The notes under the pieces were generated by a model. The model made no database searches, was not told the origin of the DNA, and worked only from the letters and a program-made list of their open reading frames with translations. A program made the translations under genes and the position numbers. 64,000 nucleotides of DNA from Bacteroides sp. (GTDB lineage Bacteria > Bacteroidota > Bacteroidia > Bacteroidales > Bacteroidaceae): assembly GCA_021203515.1 (NCBI GenBank), contig JAJQAY010000073.1, positions 1 through 64,000 on the forward strand, read 5' to 3'. Shown piece by piece: positions 37,293-48,575 of this stretch (its first letter is position 1; each line of letters starts with the position of its first letter).

Positions 37293-39101
37293 TTACCATC
37301 CTTCATTCTGCGGATAATGTTCACCGGTCGTCACACGGTCAATCATCTGTTGCGGAATGGGGCGCAGCCAATGTCTGTCTTCGGTAATGTTCTCGTAAGC
37401 TCTACCGTCGTCATACTTGCGTACGCGGTCAATCAGTGTTCCGGTACGAGCCAGGTCGGCCCAACGGCAATGTTCTGCCAGCAGCTCACGGGTACGCTCT
37501 TCGAGGATAAAGTCGAGTGTTATATCACCCGGAGCAACATCCAAAGCACCTACTACAGTGGTTTCCTTATTACGGGCACGTTCGCGCACGAAATTGATAT
37601 ATTTGGCAGCATTTATGTTGTCGTTCAGTTTGAAGGCAGCCTCGGCAGCCAGCAAATAAGTCTCGGCCAAACGATAGATAATATAAGAACGGTCCGTATT
37701 GTCGTTGGGGATGGCACGGGTTCTGTCCAGGAACTTCATAATGGTCGGGAATATGGCACGACCGTTATAAGCGTCAGGCGTAAAAATCAGATAGTGATTG
37801 CCCGTACGGTTCTGCGTCTTTTCTCTGATTTCCTGAGCAGACATGTAGTAGCCCGGGTAATAGATGGCAGTATCACCTACGACTGTATAATCCCAGTGGA
37901 ATACTTCATTCTGACCGTCGATTACGTAGTTGACTTCACCGCCCTGCTGCTTCTTGGTAGCATACCACACTGTTTGGAATGTTGCCTCGTAACGCGTATC
38001 CTTGTCGCGGTTGTTGAAAGCATTGTAAGTATAGCCGGTGGGGTTAATCCACGAATAGCAACGGCCGTCATTGATATTACGTTCACCCAGATACTGGTCG
38101 TAACCGTTCACAAAATAATGGTTCAGCGTACTTGTTCCACCGAAAGTATTGTCATCATCCCAGTCCATACGGGCTACAAATAACTCTTCCTTATTTTTAC
38201 CGGAAGGAGCATCATTGGCTTCATCGAATACATCCGCGTAATTATCCATCAGTTTCAATCCCAAAGAAGGAGCATCCGCTATCAGGCCTGTAGCCATGTC
38301 GTAAGCCTTCTGACAATATTCTTTAGCTTTGGCTGCATTATAATACTTCGTTTGCACATTACCTTTGTATATAGGATTAGCCGGGTCTTTGTCGAACACC
38401 CATCCTAAAGTCAGATATACACGTGACAGCAAGTGACGGGCGGCAGCGGCAGAAGCGCGACCGGACTCCAATCCGTTAAGTTGCGGACTGGGAGAACAAA
38501 GCCGGACGGCATTCAACAAATCGGGAATGATAACCTCCTCGTAAACGCGAACCATGTCATGACGTTCGGCCGAAGTGCTCGGATTAACGTTGTAGGTAGT
38601 GGTCAGCGTCACGTCGCCAAACTGTTCCACCAGGTGAAAGTAATTGTAGGCACGCATAAAGTAAGCTTCGCCCAAATACTGGTCGCGTTTTGCTTCAGTC
38701 AGCGCAGTAGTGGTGACATCTACCTTATCTGCGTTCTCAATCATATAATTCAAGGTATTGATGTAGACATAAGCATCGTTCCACAACTTCCTTGGATATT
38801 CATTGTTTGCATTATACTTCTCAAGGTCATAGTTTGCAAGGTCCGCACAGCGATTACTACCGCCCACATTATTCTTCAGTTCGTCAGTACCCGGGTTCAT
38901 CAGGTCATGAATACCTTCTTCCGCGCTATACGTGGAGCGAACATTGGCATAGACCGAGTTCAAGGCCATTCCGAAGCCCGTAGGCGTCGACATGAAGTCC
39001 TGCATAACATTTGAGTGATTTTCTTCGTCCAGAAAATCGGAGCAACCTGTTGCCAAAAGGACGAGCGATGACAAAGCCAGTGTTGATAATATTTTCTTCA
39101 T
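37293..39101 (-). CDS. SusD/RagB-family glycan-binding lipoprotein
   Basis: 602 residues beginning MKKILSTLALSSLVLLATGC, a lipoprotein signal. It has the SusD fold: TPR-like helical scaffold (AYFMRAYNYFHLVEQFGDV), the C-terminal conserved part (IIYRLAETYLLAAEAAFKLN; FILEERTRELLAEHCRWADLAR; HWLRPIPQQMID) and the terminal NEGW. It sits on the cell surface over the SusC barrel and captures oligosaccharides. The gene starts 31 bases after the SusC stop, in the usual order. Confidence 0.96.
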   Translation of the reverse strand: MKKILSTLALSSLVLLATGCSDFLDEENHSNVMQDFMSTPTGFGMALNSVYANVRSTYSAEEGIHDLMNPGTDELKNNVGGSNRCADLANYDLEKYNANNEYPRKLWNDAYVYINTLNYMIENADKVDVTTTALTEAKRDQYLGEAYFMRAYNYFHLVEQFGDVTLTTTYNVNPSTSAERHDMVRVYEEVIIPDLLNAVRLCSPSPQLNGLESGRASAAAARHLLSRVYLTLGWVFDKDPANPIYKGNVQTKYYNAAKAKEYCQKAYDMATGLIADAPSLGLKLMDNYADVFDEANDAPSGKNKEELFVARMDWDDDNTFGGTSTLNHYFVNGYDQYLGERNINDGRCYSWINPTGYTYNAFNNRDKDTRYEATFQTVWYATKKQQGGEVNYVIDGQNEVFHWDYTVVGDTAIYYPGYYMSAQEIREKTQNRTGNHYLIFTPDAYNGRAIFPTIMKFLDRTRAIPNDNTDRSYIIYRLAETYLLAAEAAFKLNDNINAAKYINFVRERARNKETTVVGALDVAPGDITLDFILEERTRELLAEHCRWADLARTGTLIDRVRKYDDGRAYENITEDRHWLRPIPQQMIDRVTTGEHYPQNEGW

Positions 39102-39132
39102 ATTTTATTCTATTGTTATTCGGTTAAACTAA

Positions 39133-42100
39133 TTAGAAGGTCAAATTCAAGCCAAACACAAACGTGCGGGTAGGAGGCGTTTTCAAGTTGACGGTACTTG
39201 TAGTCTCCGGATCGATACCGCCATCCTTACGATACTCTTTGCTGAACCAAGTGTACAGATTGGAGCCTGTGGCATACACACGAGCCGATTGTACATTCAG
39301 TTTTGAAAGGAACGTCTTAGGTATGTTATAGCCTAATGTGATATTTCTCAATTTGAGATATGAGCCGTCATAACGTGCCAACAAGCCTTTATTGGCAACT
39401 GTGGTAGTGGTCGGTTTCAGCCAGCGAGCTGTCGTGTTATCCGGCGTCCAGTAGTCTACATTCAGGTTGTTGTAGCCACCCTGCAATGTATTCATCCAAC
39501 CATTGTGCATATCGGAAGTAATAGCACCTCCGCAACGGAATGTCCACAAGAATGAGAAATCGAAACCTTTCCATTCGAAACGGTTGTTGATACCTCCCTC
39601 AAATTTGGGAGCACGGCGTCCGATGAAAACTTTATCGTCTTCGTTGATAATCTGCTTTTCTTTCGGGGTCACACCATCTTCTTCATAATCAATGTGATGA
39701 TTTTTAATCTTGACAGTACCAATCACCGAGTTCTTGCCGGAAGTGGCATAGCCAAATGTTTCAGCCAGTGCGCGGTCTTCGGGAGTATCCTGCCACAAAC
39801 CGTCTTCCTCATAAGAATAAATCACATATCTATCCTCGCCTAAAAAGAAGCCTTCATCCTTATCGAATTCCACGCCTTCACCAAGGTCCATAATTGTATT
39901 ACGATTACCGAAGATATTCAAGTCTGTAGACAAGGAAAGTTTGTCCTGACCATTACCTGCAATATTAACCGTAGTTGCATTGAATTCCAAACCACGATTT
40001 CTCGTAGCACCCCGGTTCGTCAGGAATGAATTGGAATAACCGGAAGTGGAAGACAGGTTCACACCCAGCAACAAATCGGTTGTATTCTGCTGATACCACT
40101 CGATAGTACCAGTGATGCGATTGTTCAAGAAACCAAAGTCCACACCGACATTCCAGGTTTCCGTATTTTCCCATCCCAGTGACTTATCCGGCACGGAGCT
40201 CGGACGAACGCCCATCACGCCATTCGTACCCAAAAGATATTTACTACCGGTATCTAGTCTTGACATGGTTTGATAAGGATTGATGGCCGTACTACCTACA
40301 TTACCCCAACTGAGGCGAAGCTTCAAACCGGAAACGACATCAGCATTCACGTCCTTCATAAAATTCTCACGCATCACATTCCATCCCAAAGCAACGGAAG
40401 GGAATGAATGCCACTTATTACCTTCGGCCAGACGGGAAGAGCCGTCATAACGTACAGTTGCGGTCAGCAGGTACTTTTCCTTATAGTTATAGTTCAAACG
40501 GCCCATGTAAGAAAGCAAGCTCCACTTTTCAAAACCACCGTCACCAGTCACAGAACCTTGTGCCAGTCCCGGATTGTAGTACTGAACATTATCATCATAA
40601 TAATCAGTTCCACTCACATTATTCTTTGTAAAATCCTTCTCTTGCGCCGAGAGCAATCCGGTCACACTGAAGTTGTGCACATTATTAAAGGAATAGTCCC
40701 AAGTTACGATGTTTTCAAGCGTATAGTCCATCGTGTGTTGATACTCTCCGAACGACCAGTCGAGGCCTCCCATACGTTTAGTCGTATTGCTTGCCTGGAA
40801 TTGTCCGATAGAATAGTATTTCAGGTTTATACCACCGTTGAAACGATACTTAATGCCATAGGGCAGTTTTACATCGATATATCCGGTAGTGAAAGTCGAC
40901 AAACTCTTACGGTCGTCTACCACACTGTTTTCCTGGGTATCAAGCAACGGGCTCCATACATTCTGACCACTACCCGGCAAGAAAGCACGCAAAGAGCCAT
41001 CTTCTTTATATGGAGTCGTGAAGGGAGAAGCACGCAAAGCCATTTCCATCGGATTAGTGTCCTGTCCCTTATTGACAACGTAAGTGTTCAATGTGGAAAG
41101 ACCTACTTTCAGGAAGCTGGTAATCTCGGTGTCGAGAGAAAGTTTGGCCGTCATATGCTCAAAGCTGTGTGCCTCGTAGTTGTTTTGTCCCTTATAGTAA
41201 CCGACGGAAGCGCTGTAGGTAGTCCGTTCGTTACCTCCGTTGATAGCTACCTGATGGTTCGTCGTCATACCATTGCGGAAAATCAAGTTCTGCCAATCCG
41301 TATCGCTACCGGCCAAATAGCCTTCCATCTCCTCCTGGTCGCGGAAGACATCTCCCACTCGCATCAAGTTCGGGTCATCGATACCCGTGTATGCATCGGG
41401 ATTACCATTATAAGTAGCCCATTTTTTTTCAAGGTGATATATTCGGAGCTATTCATCGCGTCATACTTCTTAATGGCGGTTGTGAACCCGTAATATCCAC
41501 TATAGCTTACACTAGTCTTTCCTTTGTTTCCACGCTTTGTAGTAATCAAAAGTACACCATTGGCACCACGAGAACCGTAGATAGCGGTTGCCGAAGCATC
41601 TTTCAATACACTGATACTCTCTACGTCATCATTACTAATTTCGTTCAGCCCACCGGAAAAAGGAATACCGTCCACTACAATCAAGACATCGTTCCCACCC
41701 TTGAGAGAGCGCTCACCACGTACACGAATTTGCGGAGAAGCTCCCGGATGAGTATTACCACCTGCCATCTGCACATCCACACCGGCAGCAAGACCTTGCA
41801 ATGCTGCGCCGATGCTTCCTACAGGTGCTTGTTGCAGAGCCTCGCTCTTTACATTCACCATAGCGCCCGTAATATTGGACTTCTTTTGAGAACCGTAACC
41901 GACTACGACTACCTCATCCAGCATTTCAGTATCATCTGCCAAAGTAATCTTTATAGATGGGCCGGTTACTTTCACTTCCTGCGACTTGTATCCTATAAAA
42001 GAAACCAATAACACAGCGTTTTTCGGAGCATCAATGGTAAAGTCGCCATTTATATCCGAAATGACCCCGGTAGTAGTACCTTTCACTATAACGTTCGCAC

Positions 42101-42245
42101 CAATTACAGGTTCGCCGGTAGCATCCACTACCTGCCCTTTCACATGAATGGTCTGCTCTATGGCAGCCATGACATTTACACTATTTCCCAGAAATAGACA
42201 TACCATTAAAGGTATCAATAATAAATGTGTTTTTCGTAACTTCAT
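39133..42245 (-). CDS. SusC/RagA-family TonB-dependent transporter, frameshifted
   Basis: Start MKLRKTHLLLIPLMVCLFLG (42245). It has a signal peptide, the carboxypeptidase-like N-terminal extension (VVDATGEPVIGANVIVKGTT), TonB box region (EVVVVGYGSQKK), plug (SIGAALQGLAAGVDVQ, ISNDDVESISVLKDASATAIYGSRGANGV) and a long 22-strand barrel ending FVFGLNLTF. The frame is broken at 41422-41429 where a run of eight A should be nine: ITLKKKWATYNGNPDAYTG restored. The product would be 1037 residues, the normal length. It imports the oligosaccharides released at the surface by the enzymes of this locus. The regulator gene is divergent, with about 400 bases between the starts. Confidence 0.93.
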
Positions 42246-42412
42246 AATGCACATTTTAAGTTTTAAGATTATAATTTGTTCGCTATTCTAATTCTACAGC
42301 AAGATTAATAAGCACTCTATATATAAGAAAAGAGTAAATAAAAAATTCAGGAGGAGTCATCTGTTGTTATCATAACTATCAGTTTTAAGGTGTCAACTTT
42401 GTTTTCTGTGTG

Positions 42413-42420
42413 CAAAATTA
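42413..42420 (-). promoter_or_regulatory. -7 promoter element of susC
   Basis: Minus strand reads TAATTTTG (TAnnTTTG), about 170 bases before the SusC start. GGYGTCAAC occurs at 42389 and 42439 on either side, 50 bases apart, and might bind the locus regulator; this is a guess. Confidence 0.4.
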
Positions 42421-42610
42421 GTTTTTCAGTTCATAAAGGGCGTCAACAGTAACGCCAAAAGTATTTATTTAAGCCTATTTGAAGCAGAATATACACATTT
42501 GTCACAAATGGAAACAAACCGGCAAAAGAGCTATATCACCTATACATATTCATTATGCTATACTTACAAAATCCGCAACAGTTTATGGCATGCATTACAA
42601 TTTTTCTCTT

Positions 42611-42618
42611 TATATTTG
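42611..42618 (+). promoter_or_regulatory. -7 promoter element of the hybrid regulator gene
   Basis: TATATTTG matches TAnnTTTG, 31 bases before the ATG at 42649. Confidence 0.45.
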
Positions 42619-42648
42619 CGCATTGCATGCGATAAAGCCCAACATACT

Positions 42649-45600
42649 ATGAAAACCCCTACTCGACACTTATTAATCCTGCTTTTATTAATCCAGACCG
42701 TTTGCGCCCACGGATACAATCTGCGACAGTTCTCCAACATAGACGGTCTGTCCAATAGCGCTGTCCTCTCTTTATATCAGGATAAAGAAGATTTCTCTGG
42801 CTGGGAACTTGCGATGGACTGAACTTGTATGACGGACTGAATATACGTCCGCTGACTTTCGCCGAAGGAAAGAATCTGTCCGGCAATATCATCGAGAATA
42901 TTATAGAGACAGAGAACAACACCCTGTGGCTACAAACCAACTACGGACTGGACAAGTTGGATAAGTATAAAAGAACCATTACCAGCTATACGCAATTTCA
43001 GGGTGGATATATACTAAAAAAGAATGCAGAGGATGACATCTTCATCCTCTCTGAAAACAACAACCTTTATTATATCACCAGCACTTCCGACGAATATCAC
43101 AAACTTTCAATTCCCGATTTGAACGGAAATGATATTATCGACATCCATATCAGTAACAATTACTTATGGACATTTACCAAGCAAGGGATATTCCAATATC
43201 AACTAGAGTTCAGTAATAACCAGTATTCCATCAAAGGCGTCACAAAGGTGGATAATACTCCATTGCTATATTGCTTCATCAATAACGATACAGCTTATAT
43301 GATAGACAATCAGTATACCCTGTATGAGTATCGGCTAGAACACAATCAAAAGAAACTTGCAATAAATCTCAGCAAAGAAATTGCCGCAAGAGGCATTGTT
43401 TCAGATATTATCAAAGACGATGACGAATACTTTATCGCCTTCAAAACCAATGGAGTATTGAAACTGACTCTGCAAAATGAAAGTTACCGGATAGAAGACA
43501 TCGGCATCAAATCCGGCGTATTCCGGTTACTGAAAGACCGCAATCAGGATATTGTATGGATAGGAACCGACGGGCAAGGAGCCTATCTTTATTCAAACGG
43601 ACATTATTCCATCCAATCCATCACCTACAATAACCTGAAGTTTAACATAGCCAAACCCATACGTTCCATATTCCTCGACAAAGAGAACTCTTTATGGCTG
43701 GGTGCTAAAGGAGAAGATATATTAAAGATACACGATTACGACCTGAACAGCAATACCCTGGATTATCGGACAGAGCTAATCACAAGTGCCAACAGCTTGC
43801 TGTCCGACAACTCCGTATATGCTTTTGCTGAAAGTTCCCATCCCTTGTTCTGGATAGGAAACGATGAAGGTATCAACTACTATTCATACCCGGAAAAGCG
43901 CATCAAGAAGGTGCCCTGCAAAGAAGCAATCAAGTATGTACACGCCATTTACGAAGAGCACGACTCCGTATTATGGATTTCGACCGTGGGAACAGGTATC
44001 ATCAGAGCCAGAATAGCCGGCACTCCCACCGCCCCGCAACTGACCGACATTAAAAGATATACTATAGATAACGGCAACTTCTCTTCCAACTACTTCTTCA
44101 CAATGTATTGTGATGAGCAGGGAGAACTGTGTTTCGGGAACAGAGGATATGGCGCTTTCCGCATGAAGAACGACCGCCTCGAACCTGTCCCCCTAAAGAA
44201 CAATTACACGGATAAAACCACCAATGATGTATTTGCCATCATCAAAACGGACAATACGTTATGGCTGGGTACCAGTTACGGCCTCATCAAACAAAGCGCC
44301 GATAAAGAATGGTGTTTCAATAAAGAGAACGGACTGCAAAACAGCACCATACACACGATGCAGAAAGACAATAGCGGCAATATCTGGATAGCTACCAACG
44401 GTGGATTGGAACGTTTTCACATCAATAACCACGAAATTCAAAGCTATAACCGGATGAACGGTATGAATATCATCGAATTCAGTGACGGTGCAGCCTTCAA
44501 GACAAAGGACGCCTTATTCTTCGGAGGTATAAACGGATTGGCAGTTATACGCGAAAACCCGGCCTACCGTGCAAAAAGCAGATACACGCCTCCCATACGT
44601 TTCACCAGACTGAATGTACCGGGAAAAGAGCAGAACCTTTATGACTATATCCAGACCAATAATAACGGGGCGAAACTGGTGCTGAACTATACCCAGAACT
44701 ACTTCACCATTTCGTTCATCGCAATGGACTATATCCACTCCAACAACTACTCCTATCTATATAAGATAGATAAGAAGGGAAGCGAATGGATTGACAACGG
44801 TCTTTCAAACTCCATATCTTTCACCCAGATATCACCCGGTGATTATACCTTATACGTGAAATACAAAGACCGCACCAGCGGAGAAGAGAGTGAGGTGTAT
44901 TCCATAAACATTCACGTCCAGCCCCCTTGGTATCTGTCCAACACCGCCATATTGGCTTATCAGATATTGCTGCTCACTTTCATCATTATCCTTATCCGGA
45001 TTTATATGCTGAAACAGCAACGGAAACATAAGCAAATAATGTTCCAACTGGAACAAGCGCATAAAGAAGAAGTATATGAAGAGAAACTGCGCTTCTTCAC
45101 CAATATCACGCATGAATTCTGTACCCCGCTTACGTTGATATACGGCCCTTGCGAACGTATCCTGAATTATGAGAATACCGATGCCTTCATCCGCAAGTAC
45201 ATCTTGCTGATAAAACAGAACACGGAACGGCTGAACTCCCTGATACAAGAAGTGATAGACTTCAGGAGAATAGAAACCGGGCACAAGATACGGAGAATAC
45301 AACAGTTGCCCGTCAGCGAAGTATGCAACGACATCATCGCTTCTTTCTCCGATATAGCCGAACAAAATAAAATCAAGTTGGAGAACCTGATTGAGACTAA
45401 CCTTCTTTGGAACTCCGACCAAAGCTGTTTCACAAAGATTGTGAACAACCTGATTTCCAACGCTTTCAAATACACCCCGATAGGAGGGACAATACGCATT
45501 ACACTGAAAACGGAAGACGGTAAACTTTACCTTGCCGTCTATAATACCGGTAGCGGAATTAAGAAAGAAAACAGATCGCTTATCTTCAACCGTTACAGCA

Positions 45601-46676
45601 TCCTGGATAACATAGAAGAGAATGCCGTGAAAGACTTGTCCGCACGCAACGGACTGGGCATGGCCATTTGCCACAGTATGGTAGAACTGCTGGAAGGAGA
45701 AATACGGATAGAAAGTGAAGTCAACCAATATGCCGAATTTATCGTAACACTGCCCGAACTGCCACTCTCTGCAGAAAAGGAGGACAGAGGAGATATACCG
45801 ACTTCCGAAACGCAACCGCCATTGGTAACCACTCCGATGGTAGGCATGCATATCAATGTGACTCCTTCTTCCCAACCGGATGAAGAGAGCCGGAAGAAAG
45901 GACAAATACTTATCATCGATGATAATACGGAAATTCTGACACTGCTTCAAGAGACGTTATCCGAATACAAGGTAGTGACTGCCACCAGCGGTGAAGACGG
46001 CCTGGAACTGCTGAAGAAGGAGTATCCGGACCTCATCATCACCGACGTGATGATGCCGGGCACCGACGGAATAGAACTGACCAAACAAATCAAGCAGAAC
46101 AAGCATACCATGCACATCCCGCTTATCATTCCCTCCGCAAAGAATACCAATGAGGAAAAGATAGAGGGGTTGGCTTCGGGAGCTGATGCCTACATCGGCA
46201 AGCCATTCAATCTGAGTTATCTGAAAGCAAGTGTGGCGCGACTGATTGAGAACTATAATAAGATTAGAGAATATTATAATTCATCGGCGTGCGCATATGA
46301 GTTCTCGAACGGGCAACTGATGAAAAAAGAAGATAAAGACTTTATGCAGTCCGTCACAGAATTTATCAGCACTAATCTGGAGAACACGGAATTAAGTCCG
46401 GAAGACTTGGCTTCCCATCTACAGATAAGTATTCGTAACTTATATCGAAGATTTAAGGAGATGGAGCAATTGCCACCCAAAGACTTTATCAAGGACTATC
46501 GGATAAATTTGGCCGCCAGACTATTGCGAACTACGACCCTGACCGTACAAGAAATCATCTATCAATGTGGTTTCGGCAACCGTTCGCACTTCTATAAGGA
46601 ATTCGACAAACGCTTTCATATGGCGCCTAAAGAGTATCGCAGCCAAAACAAACAGATAGATGATTCTCTAACATAA
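42649..46676 (+). CDS. Hybrid two-component system regulator (HTCS), frameshifted
   Basis: Start MKTPTRHLLILLLLIQTVCA, a signal peptide. Restored length 1342. Order: periplasmic two-propeller sensor with Reg_prop repeats (NIDGLSNSAVLSLYQDKEG; IWIATNGGLERF), Y_Y_Y domain, membrane helix (YQILLLTFIIILIRIYML), HisKA with His in NITHEFCTPLTLIYG, HATPase (NLISNAFKYTP; NGLGMAICHS), receiver (ILIIDDNTE; phospho-acceptor Asp in IITDVMMPG; lysine in YIGKPF) and AraC-type DNA-binding domain. One G is missing near 42790: KEDFSGWELAMD-stop should be KEGFLWLGTCDGLNLYDGL. It senses an oligosaccharide in the periplasm and should activate susC and the enzyme operon. It is flanked by the two target units. Confidence 0.93.
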
Positions 46677-46682
46677 TAAGGA

Positions 46683-46713
46683 GTTCTCAGGGGAATTGAC
46701 TTTCCCCGAGAAC
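46683..46713. terminator. Hairpin between converging HTCS and esterase genes
   Basis: GTTCTCaGGGGA pairs with TCCCCGAGAAC with one bulged base. It directly follows the regulator's stop and overlaps the esterase stop. There is no long T run, so its strength is uncertain. Confidence 0.5.
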
Positions 46714-47417
46714 TATCTGAATTTGCGAGATACTTTATGGATTGCCTTCTGTATCAGTGCTTCCATTACATCATATCCCTCGGCGGTGGGATGCACTCCG
46801 TCTTTGGTATAGGCAGGATTTAACGCCTTTCTCTCACCAAACACCATCTCCGAGTAGTAATCAACATAAGGTATTTTGTTTTTTGCAGCATATTCCTTCA
46901 GGCGGGCATTCAGCTTTGCTATCTTTTCAGGAGCATCGGTAATGCTTTTGTTCCATCCAAAGGCAGCGGCAGGAAGCGTGGAAGTCAGGATAACCTTTAT
47001 TTTGTTTGCCTTTGCCAGTTCCACCATCGAAACGATATTTCCAAAGGTATAATCCTCATTGTAGGCTCCCGTATTCTCGGCTACATCATTGGTTCCCGCA
47101 TTAATAACGACCAAGGCCGGAGACAAGTTAATGACATCTTCGCGAAAGCGTACCAGAAACTGATAAGAAGTTTGACCGCTAATTCCCCTTCCTATATATC
47201 CGTTATTCTTAAAGAAATCGGGATGAGTGTTCACCCAACCTTCCGTAATGGAGTTTCCCATAAACACCACCCGCTTGCCCGAATTTTCTTCTTGCATCAA
47301 TTCGAGATTCGCGCTTTCATACCGTTTCAAGTTAGCCCAATCCTTGTTCTGTGCATACAAATTGCCGACAGAGAAGGCCAACACTGCCAACAAAATACAA
47401 AATAACAGCTTTTTCAT
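46713..47417 (-). CDS. SGNH/GDSL-family esterase
   Basis: 234 residues with a signal peptide (MKKLLFCILLAVLAFSVGNLYA). The SGNH blocks are clear: catalytic serine in VVFMGNSITEGW, GRGISGQTS, block III VINAGTNDVAENT, and the Asp-His pair in DGVHPTAEGYDVM. Such enzymes in polysaccharide loci usually remove acetyl or similar ester groups, suggesting that the target glycan is acylated. It is the last gene of the enzyme operon, four bases after the MFS gene. Confidence 0.92.
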   Translation of the reverse strand: MKKLLFCILLAVLAFSVGNLYAQNKDWANLKRYESANLELMQEENSGKRVVFMGNSITEGWVNTHPDFFKNNGYIGRGISGQTSYQFLVRFREDVINLSPALVVINAGTNDVAENTGAYNEDYTFGNIVSMVELAKANKIKVILTSTLPAAAFGWNKSITDAPEKIAKLNARLKEYAAKNKIPYVDYYSEMVFGERKALNPAYTKDGVHPTAEGYDVMEALIQKAIHKVSRKFR

Positions 47418-47421
47418 TATT

Positions 47422-48575
47422 CTATTTCATTTTAAAAGCTACTCCAAAAGCACAATACAGCAAATAAAGTACACTGGCGATAATGATTGCCAACGCACCG
47501 GTTTGCGAACCGATACAATCCGCCCCCACTCCCATCAGCAACGGTATGAAGGCTCTGCCACAGATACCGGCCATCATCAACACTGAAATCTCACTAATTC
47601 TGTTCGGATAAGATTTTAAAACGATTGCACAAATCACTGCAAAGATAGAAGAACATCCAAAACATGCCATACCTGCCAACGTTAAAATCAGGTATTCACT
47701 CATTGCAAAGAACAATAAAGATACAGAAACCAATACTATAAGAATATGAATGCGGAAATACTTCGTCTCTGAAAAGCTAGTCAACAAGATGGCACTGACA
47801 AACACGCCCAAAGTCCTGAAAGCAAAATAGACACTGGAACCCAAAGAGGCATCCTGCACCGTATGTCCGCAGCGCTCCATCATCAGTTTCGGAGTAAGCA
47901 CATTCATTCCGACATCAATTCCCACTGCAAAAAAACTGCCAGAAACAGCAGTAGAACGTCCCTATCCTTCAATAGAGCAAAGGCTTCCCTGGTTGTAGTA
48001 TGGATATACATCCCGCGTTCCTGAACCGGAGCAAACAACAGCCAGCAGGCCGATAATAACGTCAGCACACCGAATATCGGGAATACATAATACCAGCATC
48101 CCCAGAAACTCATGGCAAAAGCGGCAATAAACGGTCCACAGAAAGAAGACACTCCTTTTATCATCTGTCCGGATGTCAAAGACACAGACAGAGCATTGCC
48201 CGATAAAACGCAAGAAAGCAAAGGGTTCAAAGCGATCTGCATCAATACATTTCCCACACCCATCCATGCAAAAGCGATGAAGTACCCCGGCAGGCTATAC
48301 ACAAAGAAAGGTATAAGCATTCCTAAGACGGTTAACCACATACCATAGAGTACAGTCTTTTTGCAGCCTATCTTACGTATCAAGGCAGTGACCGGAGCCG
48401 ATAAAAATAAAAACCATATAAAGGTTATAGCCGGTAATAAGCCGGCCATAACATTTCCTAGCTGAAAATCGCTCTGCACGTAACTTGCGGAGACACCTAC
48501 CATATCGCAGAAACCTACTATATAAAACCCGAATAATGCGGGGAGCAGGTTCGCCAATGAGGTCTTACCTTCCAT
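47422..48575 (-). CDS. MFS sugar transporter (FucP-like), frameshifted
   Basis: Restored length 384 residues, about 12 membrane helices (LLPALFGFYIVGFCDMVGVS, LLPAITFIWFLFLSAPVTAL, ALAIIIASVLYLLYCAFGVA). It resembles fucose/glucose-galactose permeases of Bacteroidales. One T is missing from the T run (seven A on the plus strand at 47929-47935): LAVFFAVGIDVGMNVLTPKL restored instead of FLQWELMSE-stop. It would carry the released monosaccharide or disaccharide across the inner membrane. Its start overlaps the restored end of the upstream secreted protein by 11 bases. Confidence 0.85.
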
